The notes below the pieces were generated by a model. It was given only the letters and a program-made list of their open reading frames with translations, was not told the origin of the DNA and ran no database searches. This document shows positions 1-5,458 of a stretch of 9,468 nt of DNA, in pieces (the first letter of the stretch is position 1; every line of letters begins with the position of its first letter). The translations under genes were made by a program, and so were the position numbers. This DNA comes from Geodermatophilaceae bacterium (lineage in GTDB: Bacteria > Actinomycetota > Actinomycetes > Mycobacteriales > Geodermatophilaceae). The stretch is from assembly GCA_013696785.1 (NCBI GenBank), contig JACCXW010000037.1, positions 1 to 9,468 on the forward strand. Reading direction: 5' to 3'.

Positions 1-135
1 CCGTTCCAGGCCGCACCGTTCCAGGCCGCGCCGTTCCAGGCGGCGCCCTCACTGGCCGCACCGTTCCAGGCCGCACCGTTCCAGGCCGCACCGTTCCAGG
101 CCGCACCGTTCCAGGCCGCACCGTTCCAGGCCGCG
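1..135. repeat. 15-bp tandem repeat, nine units
   Basis: Nine consecutive 15-bp units start at 1, 16, 31, 46, 61, 76, 91, 106 and 121. The plus-strand consensus is CCGTTCCAGGCCGCA. Most units are identical or differ at one or two positions, chiefly C/G/A at the unit ends; the unit at 46-60 is clearly divergent. The array may continue left of the window. Because 15 is a multiple of three, gain or loss of units keeps the overlapping minus-strand gene in frame. There are no spacers, so this is a coding minisatellite and not a CRISPR. Confidence 0.95.
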
Positions 136-317
136 CCGTCCAGTGTGGAGCTGGACGAGTGCACGCTCTCGTTTGTCGAGCCTGTACTCACCCACGCGTT
201 TTCTGCCGCAGCGCCGGCATTCGCCTGGCCTGCCCCCAAGAGGGCCAATGCAACCGTTGCTCCGGGCAGCAGGATCGCCCTGGCCAACATCCGACCCTTG
301 CCAGTCAGACTGGTCAT
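1..317 (-). CDS. Secreted AAWNG-repeat protein, N-terminal part (runs off left edge)
   Basis: The 5' part (105 whole codons) of a minus-strand gene whose 3' end lies beyond position 1. It starts at an ATG at 317-315, with a GAGG ribosome site about 5 bases upstream and an in-frame TAG further upstream. Residues 1-34 form a typical signal peptide: basic n-region (K7, R9, R13), hydrophobic stretch about residues 14-30, and an AxA cleavage site (ANA, 32-34). A Ser/Thr-rich spacer (about 42-60) leads into nine 5-residue units. Eight are AAWNG; the sixth reads AASEG. The product should be exported to the wall or medium. Similar W-N/S-G repeats occur, as I recall, in the tails of some actinobacterial S8 peptidases, but here they follow the signal peptide directly with no catalytic domain before them. 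The rest of the protein and its function are unknown. The plus strand is also open through the repeat (PFQAA), but lacks these start and export signals. Confidence 0.75.
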   Translation of the reverse strand, partial: MTSLTGKGRMLARAILLPGATVALALLGAGQANAGAAAENAWVSTGSTNESVHSSSSTLDGAAWNGAAWNGAAWNGAAWNGAAWNGAASEGAAWNGAAWNGAAWN

Positions 318-364
318 CCGAACCTCATTCCACAACTACGTGAGTATCTTTTCCACAATGATGC

Positions 365-392
365 AGCATAGCGATTAATTCGTCATCCCCAA
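365..392 (-). promoter_or_regulatory. Possible promoter of the repeat-protein gene
   Basis: On the minus strand, TTGGGG (392-387) and TATGCT (370-365) are separated by 16 bases, which resembles a housekeeping sigma -35/-10 pair. Transcription would start near 358 and leave a leader of about 40 bases before the ATG at 317. The match is loose and rests on inspection only. Confidence 0.25.
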
Positions 393-800
393 CTCCTGGT
401 GACCCGGAGAAAGCCGCGTTTCGTGGCACCAGCAAGTTTACTCTGAGTAGTGCCCAGACGGACAGGTCGCGACGGGTCCGACGCCGGAGGCCAGTCTTTC
501 CTGAACATTGGGTACCCCTCTTGGTGCGGAGCGTGCCGTGCCCCCGCTGACTGTCACTCTCTGTAGACATTCGGGCCCGGAACCTGTCACGCCAAGAAAA
601 TGCCGGTTTCTCTGCGTGTGTCCAGATTTGCTCCACCGCGCCGGCCGCGTTTGATCGGCACTCGTTCTCGGTGCCGCCCGGGAGGCGCCGCTCGACGTCC
701 AAACGGCCCGGGGCGCGCGAAGGCCGGCGACGATCTATTTGAGACGTCTGTCCGGAATTTGCCGCGACAACCAGTTGGCTTCGCGGACTGGCTGCGGCAG

Positions 801-831
801 CCCGCCCCCGATCACGCGGGCCGGGGACGGG
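801..831 (-). terminator. Hairpin downstream of tRNA-Tyr, probable terminator
   Basis: The arms CCCGCCCCCG (801-810) and CGGGGACGGG (822-831) pair over 10 positions with one mismatch around an 11-base loop. The structure begins 7 bases past the 3' end of tRNA-Tyr in its direction of transcription. No T-tract follows, which is common for actinobacterial terminators. Position and stability are the whole case. Confidence 0.4.
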
Positions 832-837
832 CGAGTG

Positions 838-919
838 TGGCAGGTGTTGGGTTCGAACCAACGTAGGCTGAGCCGACGGTTTTACAGACCGCTCCCTTTG
901 GCCACTCGGGCAACCTGCC
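838..919 (-). tRNA. tRNA-Tyr (anticodon GTA)
   Basis: The minus strand folds into a complete type II tRNA of 82 nt. The acceptor arms are GGCAGGT and ACCTGCC (913-919 and 839-845), followed by the unpaired discriminator A at 838. The D stem is CCC/GGG. The anticodon stem is GCGGT/ACCGT with loop CTGTAAA, so the anticodon is GTA (885-883) and reads Tyr codons. The long variable arm has a GGC/GCC stem, as bacterial tRNA-Tyr requires. The T arm is GTTGG-TTCGAAC-CCAAC. CCA is not encoded: the bases after the discriminator are CAC. In Streptomyces the tRNA-Tyr gene is the integration site of the SLP1 element (known for that genus; no element is visible here). Confidence 0.96.
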
Positions 920-921
920 TG

Positions 922-951
922 GCCGGCGTCGGAGCCAGGTCCGACGCCGGC
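922..951. repeat. Perfect 12-bp inverted repeat between tRNA-Tyr and yajQ
   Basis: GCCGGCGTCGGA (922-933) and its exact complement (940-951) flank a 6-base loop (934-939). The element ends 2 bp before the mature 5' end of tRNA-Tyr on the minus strand and lies 75 bp upstream of yajQ on the plus strand. It could be a hairpin in the pre-tRNA leader, a hairpin in the yajQ leader, or a dyad operator between the two divergent genes. No T-tract follows on either strand. Confidence 0.9.
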
Positions 952-1026
952 ACGAGGATACACAAAAGAGACGGCCGCCCTCGCAGCCCGGCGGCGGTGG
1001 GCTCGGACGAGGTGAGGAGACGGCAG

Positions 1027-1518
1027 ATGGCAGACCCGTCGTTCGACGTGGTGAGCAAGGTCGACCGCCAAGAAGTGGACAACGCGCTGAACCAATCGGC
1101 CAAGGAGATTTCGCAGCGCTTCGACTTCCGTGGCACGAACGCGACTATCTCGTGGGCCGGGGACAGCGCCGTGAACCTTCAGGCCGACACCGAGGAGCGG
1201 CTCAAGGCTGCACTGGAAGTGTTCAAGGAAAAGTTGGTGCGGCGCGGAATCTCGATGAAAGCGATCGAGGCCGGCGAGCCGCAGCCTTCCGGGCGGGTCT
1301 ACAAGCTGAGCGCAGAGATCGTCCAAGGCATCGCCAGCGACAAGGCGAAGGAGATCGCCAAGCGCGTTCGGGACGAGGGACCCAAGGGGGTCCAGGCGCA
1401 GATTCAAGGCGACCAGCTGCGGGTCAGCGGCAAGAAGAAGGACGACCTGCAGGCCGTCATGGCACTGCTCAAGGCGGCCGATTTCGGTATCGCGGTTCAG
1501 TTCACCAACTACCGCTGA
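1027..1518 (+). CDS. yajQ: YajQ-family (DUF520) nucleotide-binding protein
   Basis: A 163-residue protein, the usual length for the YajQ/DUF520 family. It opens with MADPSFDVVSKVDRQEVDNA and continues with the family signatures RFDFRGTN (about 32-39) and the C-terminal FRIxVQFxNYR-type ending, here FGIAVQFTNYR. The fold is two ferredoxin-like domains and the protein is cytoplasmic. Xanthomonas and Pseudomonas homologues bind cyclic di-GMP and act with transcription factors; E. coli YajQ binds nucleotides and tRNA. Neither role is established for actinobacterial members. The start is fixed by GAGGAG at 1014-1019, 7 bases upstream of the ATG. A longer open frame upstream would run through tRNA-Tyr on the other strand and is not coding. 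rmlA follows after 5 bases, so the two are probably co-transcribed. Confidence 0.93.
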   Translation: MADPSFDVVSKVDRQEVDNALNQSAKEISQRFDFRGTNATISWAGDSAVNLQADTEERLKAALEVFKEKLVRRGISMKAIEAGEPQPSGRVYKLSAEIVQGIASDKAKEIAKRVRDEGPKGVQAQIQGDQLRVSGKKKDDLQAVMALLKAADFGIAVQFTNYR

Positions 1519-1523
1519 GCGCG

Positions 1524-2411
1524 ATGAAGGGCATAATTCTGGCCGGCGGCAGCGGGACACGGCTGCACCCGCTGACTCGGGCGGTGTCCAAGCAGCTTCT
1601 TCCTGTGTACGACAAGCCGATGATTTACTACCCACTGTCCGTGCTGATGCTTGCTGGTATCCGCGACATCCTGCTGATTTCCACGCCTCAGGACCTCCCC
1701 CTCTTTCAGCGCCTCCTGGGCGATGGGAGCGAGCTGGGTTTGCGCCTGCACTACGCCGTACAGCCATCCCCCAACGGCCTGGCGGAGGCCTTCATCATTG
1801 GGCGGGAGCACGTCGGGGACGACTCGGTCGCGCTCGTTCTCGGCGACAACATCTTCTACGGGCACGGCCTGTCGGAACTGCTGCAGCGTGAGGCCGTACA
1901 GCTGCAGGGGTGCACGCTCTTCGGCTACCAGGTCAGCGAACCGGAGCGCTACGGCGTCGGCGAAGTGGACGCGGCTGGGCGGCTCGTCTCCATCGAGGAG
2001 AAGCCCCTCGTTCCCAAGTCGAACCGAGCCATCACCGGCCTGTACTTCTACGACAACGCAGTGGCCGACATCGCCGCAGGGCTGCGGCCCTCGGCCCGCG
2101 GCGAATTGGAGATCACCGACGTCAACATGCGGTATCTCGAGCGAGGTCAGGCGCGTCTGGTCGACCTCGGCCGCGGTACCGCATGGCTGGATACGGGAAC
2201 CCACGACAGCCTGTTGCAGGCCAGCCAGTTCGTGCAGGTCCTCGAACATCGTCAGGGTGTCAGGATTGCCTGCCTGGAGGAGATCGCGCTGCGGTTGGGC
2301 CTCATCACGCCTGCCCAGGCGTACGACCTCGGGCTGGGGCAGGCGAAGTCTGCGTACGGCCAGTACGTGATGCAGGTCGCTGCCTCCGCCGGTGCTGTGC
2401 CGCCGGCCTGA
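1524..2411 (+). CDS. rmlA: Glucose-1-phosphate thymidylyltransferase RmlA
   Basis: This enzyme makes dTDP-glucose from glucose 1-phosphate and dTTP, the first step toward dTDP-rhamnose and other dTDP-sugars of wall polysaccharides and glycosylated metabolites. At 295 residues it has normal full length. Visible motifs are the nucleotide-binding loop LAGGSGTRLHPLT (6-18), K23 and K31 in SKQLLPVYDKPMIYYPL, LGDNIFYGHG (106-115) with metal-binding D108, the sugar-site GELEITDVN (about 194-202), and AWLDTGTHDSLLQAS (about 216-230) with the second metal-binding Asp. The start ATG lies 5 bases after the yajQ stop and lacks a strong ribosome site of its own, which suggests translational coupling. The rmlB, rmlC and rmlD genes are not adjacent. 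Earlier in-frame starts would overlap yajQ and were rejected because they precede the conserved MKGIILAGG N-terminus. Confidence 0.95.
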   Translation: MKGIILAGGSGTRLHPLTRAVSKQLLPVYDKPMIYYPLSVLMLAGIRDILLISTPQDLPLFQRLLGDGSELGLRLHYAVQPSPNGLAEAFIIGREHVGDDSVALVLGDNIFYGHGLSELLQREAVQLQGCTLFGYQVSEPERYGVGEVDAAGRLVSIEEKPLVPKSNRAITGLYFYDNAVADIAAGLRPSARGELEITDVNMRYLERGQARLVDLGRGTAWLDTGTHDSLLQASQFVQVLEHRQGVRIACLEEIALRLGLITPAQAYDLGLGQAKSAYGQYVMQVAASAGAVPPA

Positions 2412-2427
2412 AACGGAGCCGTTGCGT

Positions 2428-2457
2428 ACGCCGCCGGCATGACGCAGAGGCCGGCGT
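2428..2457 (+). terminator. Weak hairpin after rmlA, possible terminator
   Basis: Seventeen bases past the rmlA stop, ACGCC (2428-2432) pairs with GGCGT (2453-2457). Inside it, GGC pairs with GCC across a 3-base bulge; alternatively GCCGGC (2433-2438) pairs with GCCGGC (2450-2455). No T-tract follows. It would separate yajQ-rmlA from the small gene downstream. Confidence 0.3.
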
Positions 2458-2479
2458 GATCGACGCATCAATCGGCATT

Positions 2480-2494
2480 CGGCCATGATGGCCG
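2480..2494. promoter_or_regulatory. 15-bp palindrome upstream of the small gene, possible operator
   Basis: CGGCCATGATGGCCG has perfect 7-bp arms around a single central base. It lies 48 bp upstream of the ATG at 2543, within reach of that gene's promoter. The central base leaves no room for an RNA loop, so a protein-binding dyad fits better than a terminator. It is short and G/C-rich enough to arise by chance. Confidence 0.3.
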
Positions 2495-2542
2495 CGCGGA
2501 CCGCCGACCGGATCGGCCAACCACACGACTGAGGAGCACACG

Positions 2543-2791
2543 ATGGCCAAGAGCCTCAAGGAAGCCCGGCAGGATCTGGACGAGGAATACCGCAAGGTTC
2601 GCGAGGATCTCGAAGAAGTGCGGATGGCCATGATCGCCGTCGATCAGGCCGGCCCCGAAGACGACATCTACGACCGGCTGGACGCGCTGGAGAAAGCAGC
2701 CGGCAACGTCCGCACCGGCGGGCTGGTCGGCGGAGGAGCCAAGGGGCACCGAAAGGCGCTCGAGCGGTACCGCGAGATCGCCGGCCGCTGA
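2543..2791 (+). CDS. Small charged helical protein, function unknown
   Basis: An 82-residue protein I do not recognise. GAGGAG (2531-2536) lies 6 bases before the ATG, and base composition at third positions is as strongly G/C as in neighbouring genes, so I take it as real. Residues 3-33 form a highly charged Glu/Arg/Lys-rich stretch with heptad-like spacing (coiled coil likely). Residues about 38-53 (DDIYDRLDALEKAAGN) look like a second helix. A Gly-rich turn (about 59-65) precedes a basic C-terminal helix (about 67-82). There is no signal peptide, membrane segment or cysteine, so it should be cytoplasmic. It stands alone between rmlA and the convergent htpX, with a 15-bp palindrome upstream. 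The helix-turn-helix-like length alone does not justify a DNA-binding call. Confidence 0.72.
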   Translation: MAKSLKEARQDLDEEYRKVREDLEEVRMAMIAVDQAGPEDDIYDRLDALEKAAGNVRTGGLVGGGAKGHRKALERYREIAGR

Positions 2792-2831
2792 GCTGGCCGG
2801 GGGGTGCATCTGGCCACTGACCGGGGGACAT

Positions 2832-3722
2832 CTACCCTCGAGGCTCCCAACCCTCGGGCCCTCCGTGTTCCCCCACCATCGCCTCGAGCCGGCGGATCCG
2901 TTCGGCCATCGGCGGATGGGTGGCGAACATCTGCGCGAGCCCGGCGCCCCGGAACGGGTTGGCGATCATCAGGTGACTGGTACTCACGAGTCGGTCGTCC
3001 TGGCGCAGCGGCAGCGCCTTGGTACCGGCGTCCAGCTTTGCCAGCGCACTCGCGAGCCCTAGTGGATCCTGCGACAGTTGCGCGCCGGACTGGTCGGCTT
3101 GGTACTCCCGCGCCCGGCTGACCGCCAACTGCACGATGCCGGCAGCCAGCGGGCCCAGCAGCGCCAACAGCAGCGCACCGACGGGGTTACCGCCGCGTCC
3201 GCCGCTGCGGCCGCCGAACACTGCACCGAACATGGCCAGGTGGGCGAGATAGGTGATGACTGAGGCCATCGCCCCGGCCACCGAGGAGATCAGGATGTCC
3301 CGGTTGTAGACGTGTGAGAGCTCGTGCGCCAGGACGCCTCGCAACTCCCGGAGGGTCAGGATCTGCAGGATTCCCTCGGTGCAGCACACGGCAGCGTTGC
3401 GGGGGTTGCGCCCCGTGGCGAACGCGTTGGGCTGATTCGTCGGACTGATGTACAGCCGGGGCATCGGCTGACGTGCCTCGGTCGCCAACTCGCGGACGAT
3501 CGCGAACATCTCCGGGGCCTGCGCCTGCGTGACCGGCTGGGCGCGCATCGCCCGCAACGCGATCTTGTCGGAGAAGAAATACGCGAAACCATTGAAAGCC
3601 ACGGCCAGGACGACGGCGATGGCGAGCCCACTCCGCCCACCGATCCAACCGCCGGCCAGCACGATGAGCGCCGACATCGCTCCGAGCAGCAGGGCGGTCT
3701 TGAGCCCGTTGTAGTGACGCAC
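2832..3722 (-). CDS. htpX: Membrane zinc metalloprotease HtpX (M48)
   Basis: An inner-membrane M48B protease that degrades misfolded membrane proteins alongside FtsH. With the GTG start at 3722 it is 296 residues, normal for HtpX. The start is supported by AGGAG (3732-3728) 5 bases upstream and by the family N-terminus HYNGLKTALLLG. Hydrophobic segments lie at about 9-27 and 33-50, with two more at about 146-169 and 181-201. The catalytic motif HELSH is at 133-137 (zinc ligands H133 and H137, catalytic E134), and E206 in SRAREYQAD is the third zinc ligand. The conserved NQPNAFATGRNP (96-107) is present. A longer open frame upstream overlaps nuoI and has no family similarity. It lies 89 bp behind nuoI on the same strand, so it may share its transcript or have its own promoter in the gap. 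As I recall, htpX also borders the second nuo cluster in Streptomyces. Confidence 0.95.
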   Translation of the reverse strand: MRHYNGLKTALLLGAMSALIVLAGGWIGGRSGLAIAVVLAVAFNGFAYFFSDKIALRAMRAQPVTQAQAPEMFAIVRELATEARQPMPRLYISPTNQPNAFATGRNPRNAAVCCTEGILQILTLRELRGVLAHELSHVYNRDILISSVAGAMASVITYLAHLAMFGAVFGGRSGGRGGNPVGALLLALLGPLAAGIVQLAVSRAREYQADQSGAQLSQDPLGLASALAKLDAGTKALPLRQDDRLVSTSHLMIANPFRGAGLAQMFATHPPMAERIRRLEAMVGEHGGPEGWEPRG

Positions 3723-3811
3723 GATCTCTCCTGAACGAACCCGAGCAGTGCCACCCAGTGAAACGTGATCCGTACGCTCGGCGTTCCCCGTCGACCGGTG
3801 GGCTCGCATGC

Positions 3812-4336
3812 TCATTGGGCCGGCGGGTCGCCAGCGACGCGGAGGACGGCTGCCTCCTTGGCCGACTCGCCCCGCGGGTCGTGGGCGGCCGGGGCGGGCA
3901 CGGTCCACATCCACTCCCGCAGGCGATCCTTCTCGTGCGTCAGCTCCGTGACGTCGTATTCGCCGTACTCGAACTCAGGGCTCCAGAACAACGCATCGAA
4001 CGGGCACACCTCGATGCAGATACCGCAGTACATGCACAAGGAGAAGTCGATGGCGAAGCGATCCAGCACGTTGCGCTGCCGGCTGCGCCGCCCGTCCGTC
4101 GCCGCCGGCGCGGTTTCCCGGTGCGAGTCGATGTAGATGCACCAGTCGGGGCACTCTCGGGCACAGAGCATGCAGACCGTGCAGTTCTCCTCGAGCAGGG
4201 CGATGACCCCCCTGGTTCGCGGCGGCAACGCGGGCAAGGTGCCCGGGTACGGCGTAGCGGTACGGCTCGCCAGTGTCCGTAGCGCGATGGCCAGCCCCCG
4301 GGCGAGGTGGCCGGAGCGATCCAACGGCTCACTCAC
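3812..4336 (-). CDS. nuoI: NuoI-like 2x[4Fe-4S] subunit of complex I-type oxidoreductase
   Basis: A 174-residue ferredoxin-type subunit. In complex I, NuoI carries clusters N6a and N6b and passes electrons toward NuoB. Both motifs are complete: CTVCMLCARECP at about 52-63 and CMYCGICIEVCP at about 100-111 (each CxxCxxCxxxCP). Conserved flanks such as FDALFWSPEFEYGEYD follow the second motif. The GTG start at 4336 overlaps the nuoC stop by 8 bases and has GGAGGAG a few bases upstream; an ATG 8 codons earlier has a worse position. The C-terminal tail (about 140-174) is Ala/Pro-rich and not conserved. It directly follows nuoC, with nuoD, E, F, G and H missing between them, and is followed by htpX where nuoJ would be expected. 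The sequence type fits the second nuo cluster of actinobacteria better than the canonical 14-gene one (from memory). It could serve as the ferredoxin partner of KorAB. Confidence 0.92.
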   Translation of the reverse strand: MSEPLDRSGHLARGLAIALRTLASRTATPYPGTLPALPPRTRGVIALLEENCTVCMLCARECPDWCIYIDSHRETAPAATDGRRSRQRNVLDRFAIDFSLCMYCGICIEVCPFDALFWSPEFEYGEYDVTELTHEKDRLREWMWTVPAPAAHDPRGESAKEAAVLRVAGDPPAQ

Positions 4337-4895
4337 CGGTCTCCTCCCGACCCCACTCACCCGGTTCCGGCACCCCGGGAGGGCGGATCCGGCGCCGCGG
4401 CGCCGCGGAGGCGTCGGACTCGCCGGGCTCCTTCGCGCCCGGCCAGGCCTTGACGACCCGGGCCGCGAGCACGAAGTCCTTACGCAGCGGATGACCCTCG
4501 AATCCGTCCGGCAACAACAACGGCAGCGGATCAGGGTGCCCGTCGAAGCTGACGCCGTACATCTCCGCTGTTTCGCGTTCGTGCCAGCCCGCGCCGCGGT
4601 GAATGGTCCTGACGCTGGCCAGCCGCGGCTTCTCGCGTGGCACCTGAGTCCGCAACAGCAGGTGCGTCATGGTGTCGGGATCGAGTACGTGGGCGACGAT
4701 CGAGAAGCCGTCCTGGCCCACGTCCACACCGCTCAACCAATCCAGGTAAGTCAGTCCGTGCTCGTCGCGGGCGGTGCTGACGGCCCGCAGCCAGCCGACC
4801 GCGGGGACGTCGATGCACCACAGACCGTAGGCCTGGGCGGCCCGACCATCCAGCGCCGACGCCAAAGCTGCGGCCACCACATCGGCGGCGTTCAT
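4329..4895 (-). CDS. nuoC: NuoC-like 30-kDa subunit of complex I-type oxidoreductase
   Basis: A 188-residue homologue of the complex I 30-kDa peripheral-arm subunit, which binds no cofactor and scaffolds NuoD and NuoB. The family signature is present as HERETAEMYGVSFDGHPD (about 124-141), followed by PLLLPDGFEGHPLRKDF (to about 159). An N-terminal domain contains LTYLDWLSGVD. The Pro/Arg-rich tail, with WPGAKEPGES and a terminal PPGVPEPGEWG, is as I recall typical of the second, alternative nuo cluster of Streptomyces-type bacteria. The ATG at 4895 overlaps the nuoB stop (ATGA), and the stop overlaps nuoI, so the three genes are translationally coupled. In-frame sequence upstream of the ATG is antisense-like and was not included. 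It is not fused to NuoD, and no NuoD is encoded nearby, which leaves its usual partner missing. Confidence 0.92.
   Translation of the reverse strand: MNAADVVAAALASALDGRAAQAYGLWCIDVPAVGWLRAVSTARDEHGLTYLDWLSGVDVGQDGFSIVAHVLDPDTMTHLLLRTQVPREKPRLASVRTIHRGAGWHERETAEMYGVSFDGHPDPLPLLLPDGFEGHPLRKDFVLAARVVKAWPGAKEPGESDASAAPRRRIRPPGVPEPGEWGREETGE
4390..4405. repeat. 16-bp perfect palindrome inside nuoC
   Basis: CGGCGCCGCGGCGCCG is its own reverse complement. It falls in the Ala/Arg-rich codons of the nuoC tail and is probably a by-product of that composition. Confidence 0.8.
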
Positions 4896-5458
4896 CGGCC
4901 CGCCCGAGGCGGCCGGAGTAGCGGCGTGGTGAACGGGGTCGCGCCCGTCGGAGCGGCCGACCGTGCGGTCTCCGTCGTGGTCTCCGTCGTGGTCTCGGCG
5001 GCGATCTTGGCCTGCAGCCGAAGGATTCCCTGCAGCAGAGCCTCGGGTCGTGGCGGGCAACCAGGGACGTAGACATCGATCGGGATCAGCTGGTCCACGC
5101 CCTTGGTCACCGAATACGAATCCCAGTACGGGCCGCCGCTGTTGGAGCAGGCACCAAAAGAGATGACGTACCGCCGTCCAGGCAGCTGCTCGTACAAGCG
5201 CTGGACAGCGGGCGCCATCTTGTCGGTGACAGTGCCGGACACCACCATGACGTCGGCCTCGCGAGGGCCGGTGGCGGTCGGGGTCACGGCGAGCCGACCG
5301 AAGTCGTCGCGGGTCATCGACGCAGCGACGAACTCGACAGCGCAGCAGGCAAGCCCGAGATTGAAGACCCACAAGGAGTACCGATCGCCCCAGTTCAGGA
5401 CGAACTTGACCGGATCAGGCAGCACGCCGTCGCTTACGTCCGTGGAAACGAGCGCCAT
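4892..5458 (-). CDS. nuoB: NuoB-like 20-kDa Fe-S subunit of complex I-type oxidoreductase
   Basis: A 188-residue homologue of the 20-kDa (PSST) subunit that holds cluster N2 next to the quinone site. All four cluster cysteines are visible: the tandem pair in LACCAVEF (about 37-38), one in GACSNSGGPYWDSYS (about 102) and one in PGCPPRPEALLQGI (about 132). The N-terminus (NWGDRYSLWVFN) and SYSVTKGVDQLIPIDVYVPG match, from memory, the second nuo cluster of actinobacteria rather than the canonical NuoB. The tail is extended and low in complexity, with a TTTE repeat encoded by two 12-bp copies at 4968-4991. The ATG at 5458 is chosen because it precedes the conserved region; no Shine-Dalgarno sequence is seen and translation may be leaderless. 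It is the first gene of the minus-strand run and diverges from korA across 122 bp. No nuoA precedes it. Confidence 0.93.
   Translation of the reverse strand: MALVSTDVSDGVLPDPVKFVLNWGDRYSLWVFNLGLACCAVEFVAASMTRDDFGRLAVTPTATGPREADVMVVSGTVTDKMAPAVQRLYEQLPGRRYVISFGACSNSGGPYWDSYSVTKGVDQLIPIDVYVPGCPPRPEALLQGILRLQAKIAAETTTETTTETARSAAPTGATPFTTPLLRPPRAGR

Larger units (their letters stand above)
318..837. other. Gene-poor region between the repeat-protein gene and tRNA-Tyr
   Basis: About 520 bp with no coding region I can support on either strand. Open frames here are Arg/Pro/Ser-rich, carry no recognisable motif and lack good ribosome sites. The part nearest the repeat gene (about 340-460) is less G/C-rich than the rest and holds the candidate promoter. 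The part nearest the tRNA holds a hairpin. This is the 3' flank of tRNA-Tyr, where integrative elements commonly insert, but I see no integrase fragment and no direct copy of the tRNA 3' end. Confidence 0.6.

Noticed and set aside
1..135. CRISPR array
   Set aside because: The units are directly adjacent with no unique spacers, and they are codon-periodic.
1..378. Plus-strand open frame encoding PFQAA repeats
   Set aside because: It has no start, ribosome site or recognisable domain. The opposite strand has a ribosome site, ATG and signal peptide in frame with the repeats.
600..866. 88-codon plus-strand open frame in the gene-poor region
   Set aside because: It is low-complexity Arg/Pro-rich, ends inside tRNA-Tyr, and has no ribosome site or motif.
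739..1026. N-terminal extension of YajQ
   Set aside because: It runs antisense through tRNA-Tyr and the inverted repeat. The ATG at 1027 has a good ribosome site and begins the family's conserved N-terminus.
325..1767. 480-codon minus-strand open frame
   Set aside because: It is antisense to yajQ, rmlA and overlaps the tRNA. Its translation is Arg/Pro-rich with no domain, a typical shadow in high-GC DNA.
1509..2486. 325-codon minus-strand open frame opposite rmlA
   Set aside because: It is a codon-bias shadow of a certain gene, with no motif.
3723..3914. Longer HtpX N-terminus
   Set aside because: The extra 64 residues overlap nuoI and lack family similarity. The GTG at 3722 has AGGAG upstream and the conserved HYNGLKTALLLG start.
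4968..4991. Two 12-bp direct copies in the nuoB tail as a regulatory repeat
   Set aside because: They encode an in-frame Thr-Glu linker (TTTE) and are best explained as low-complexity coding sequence.
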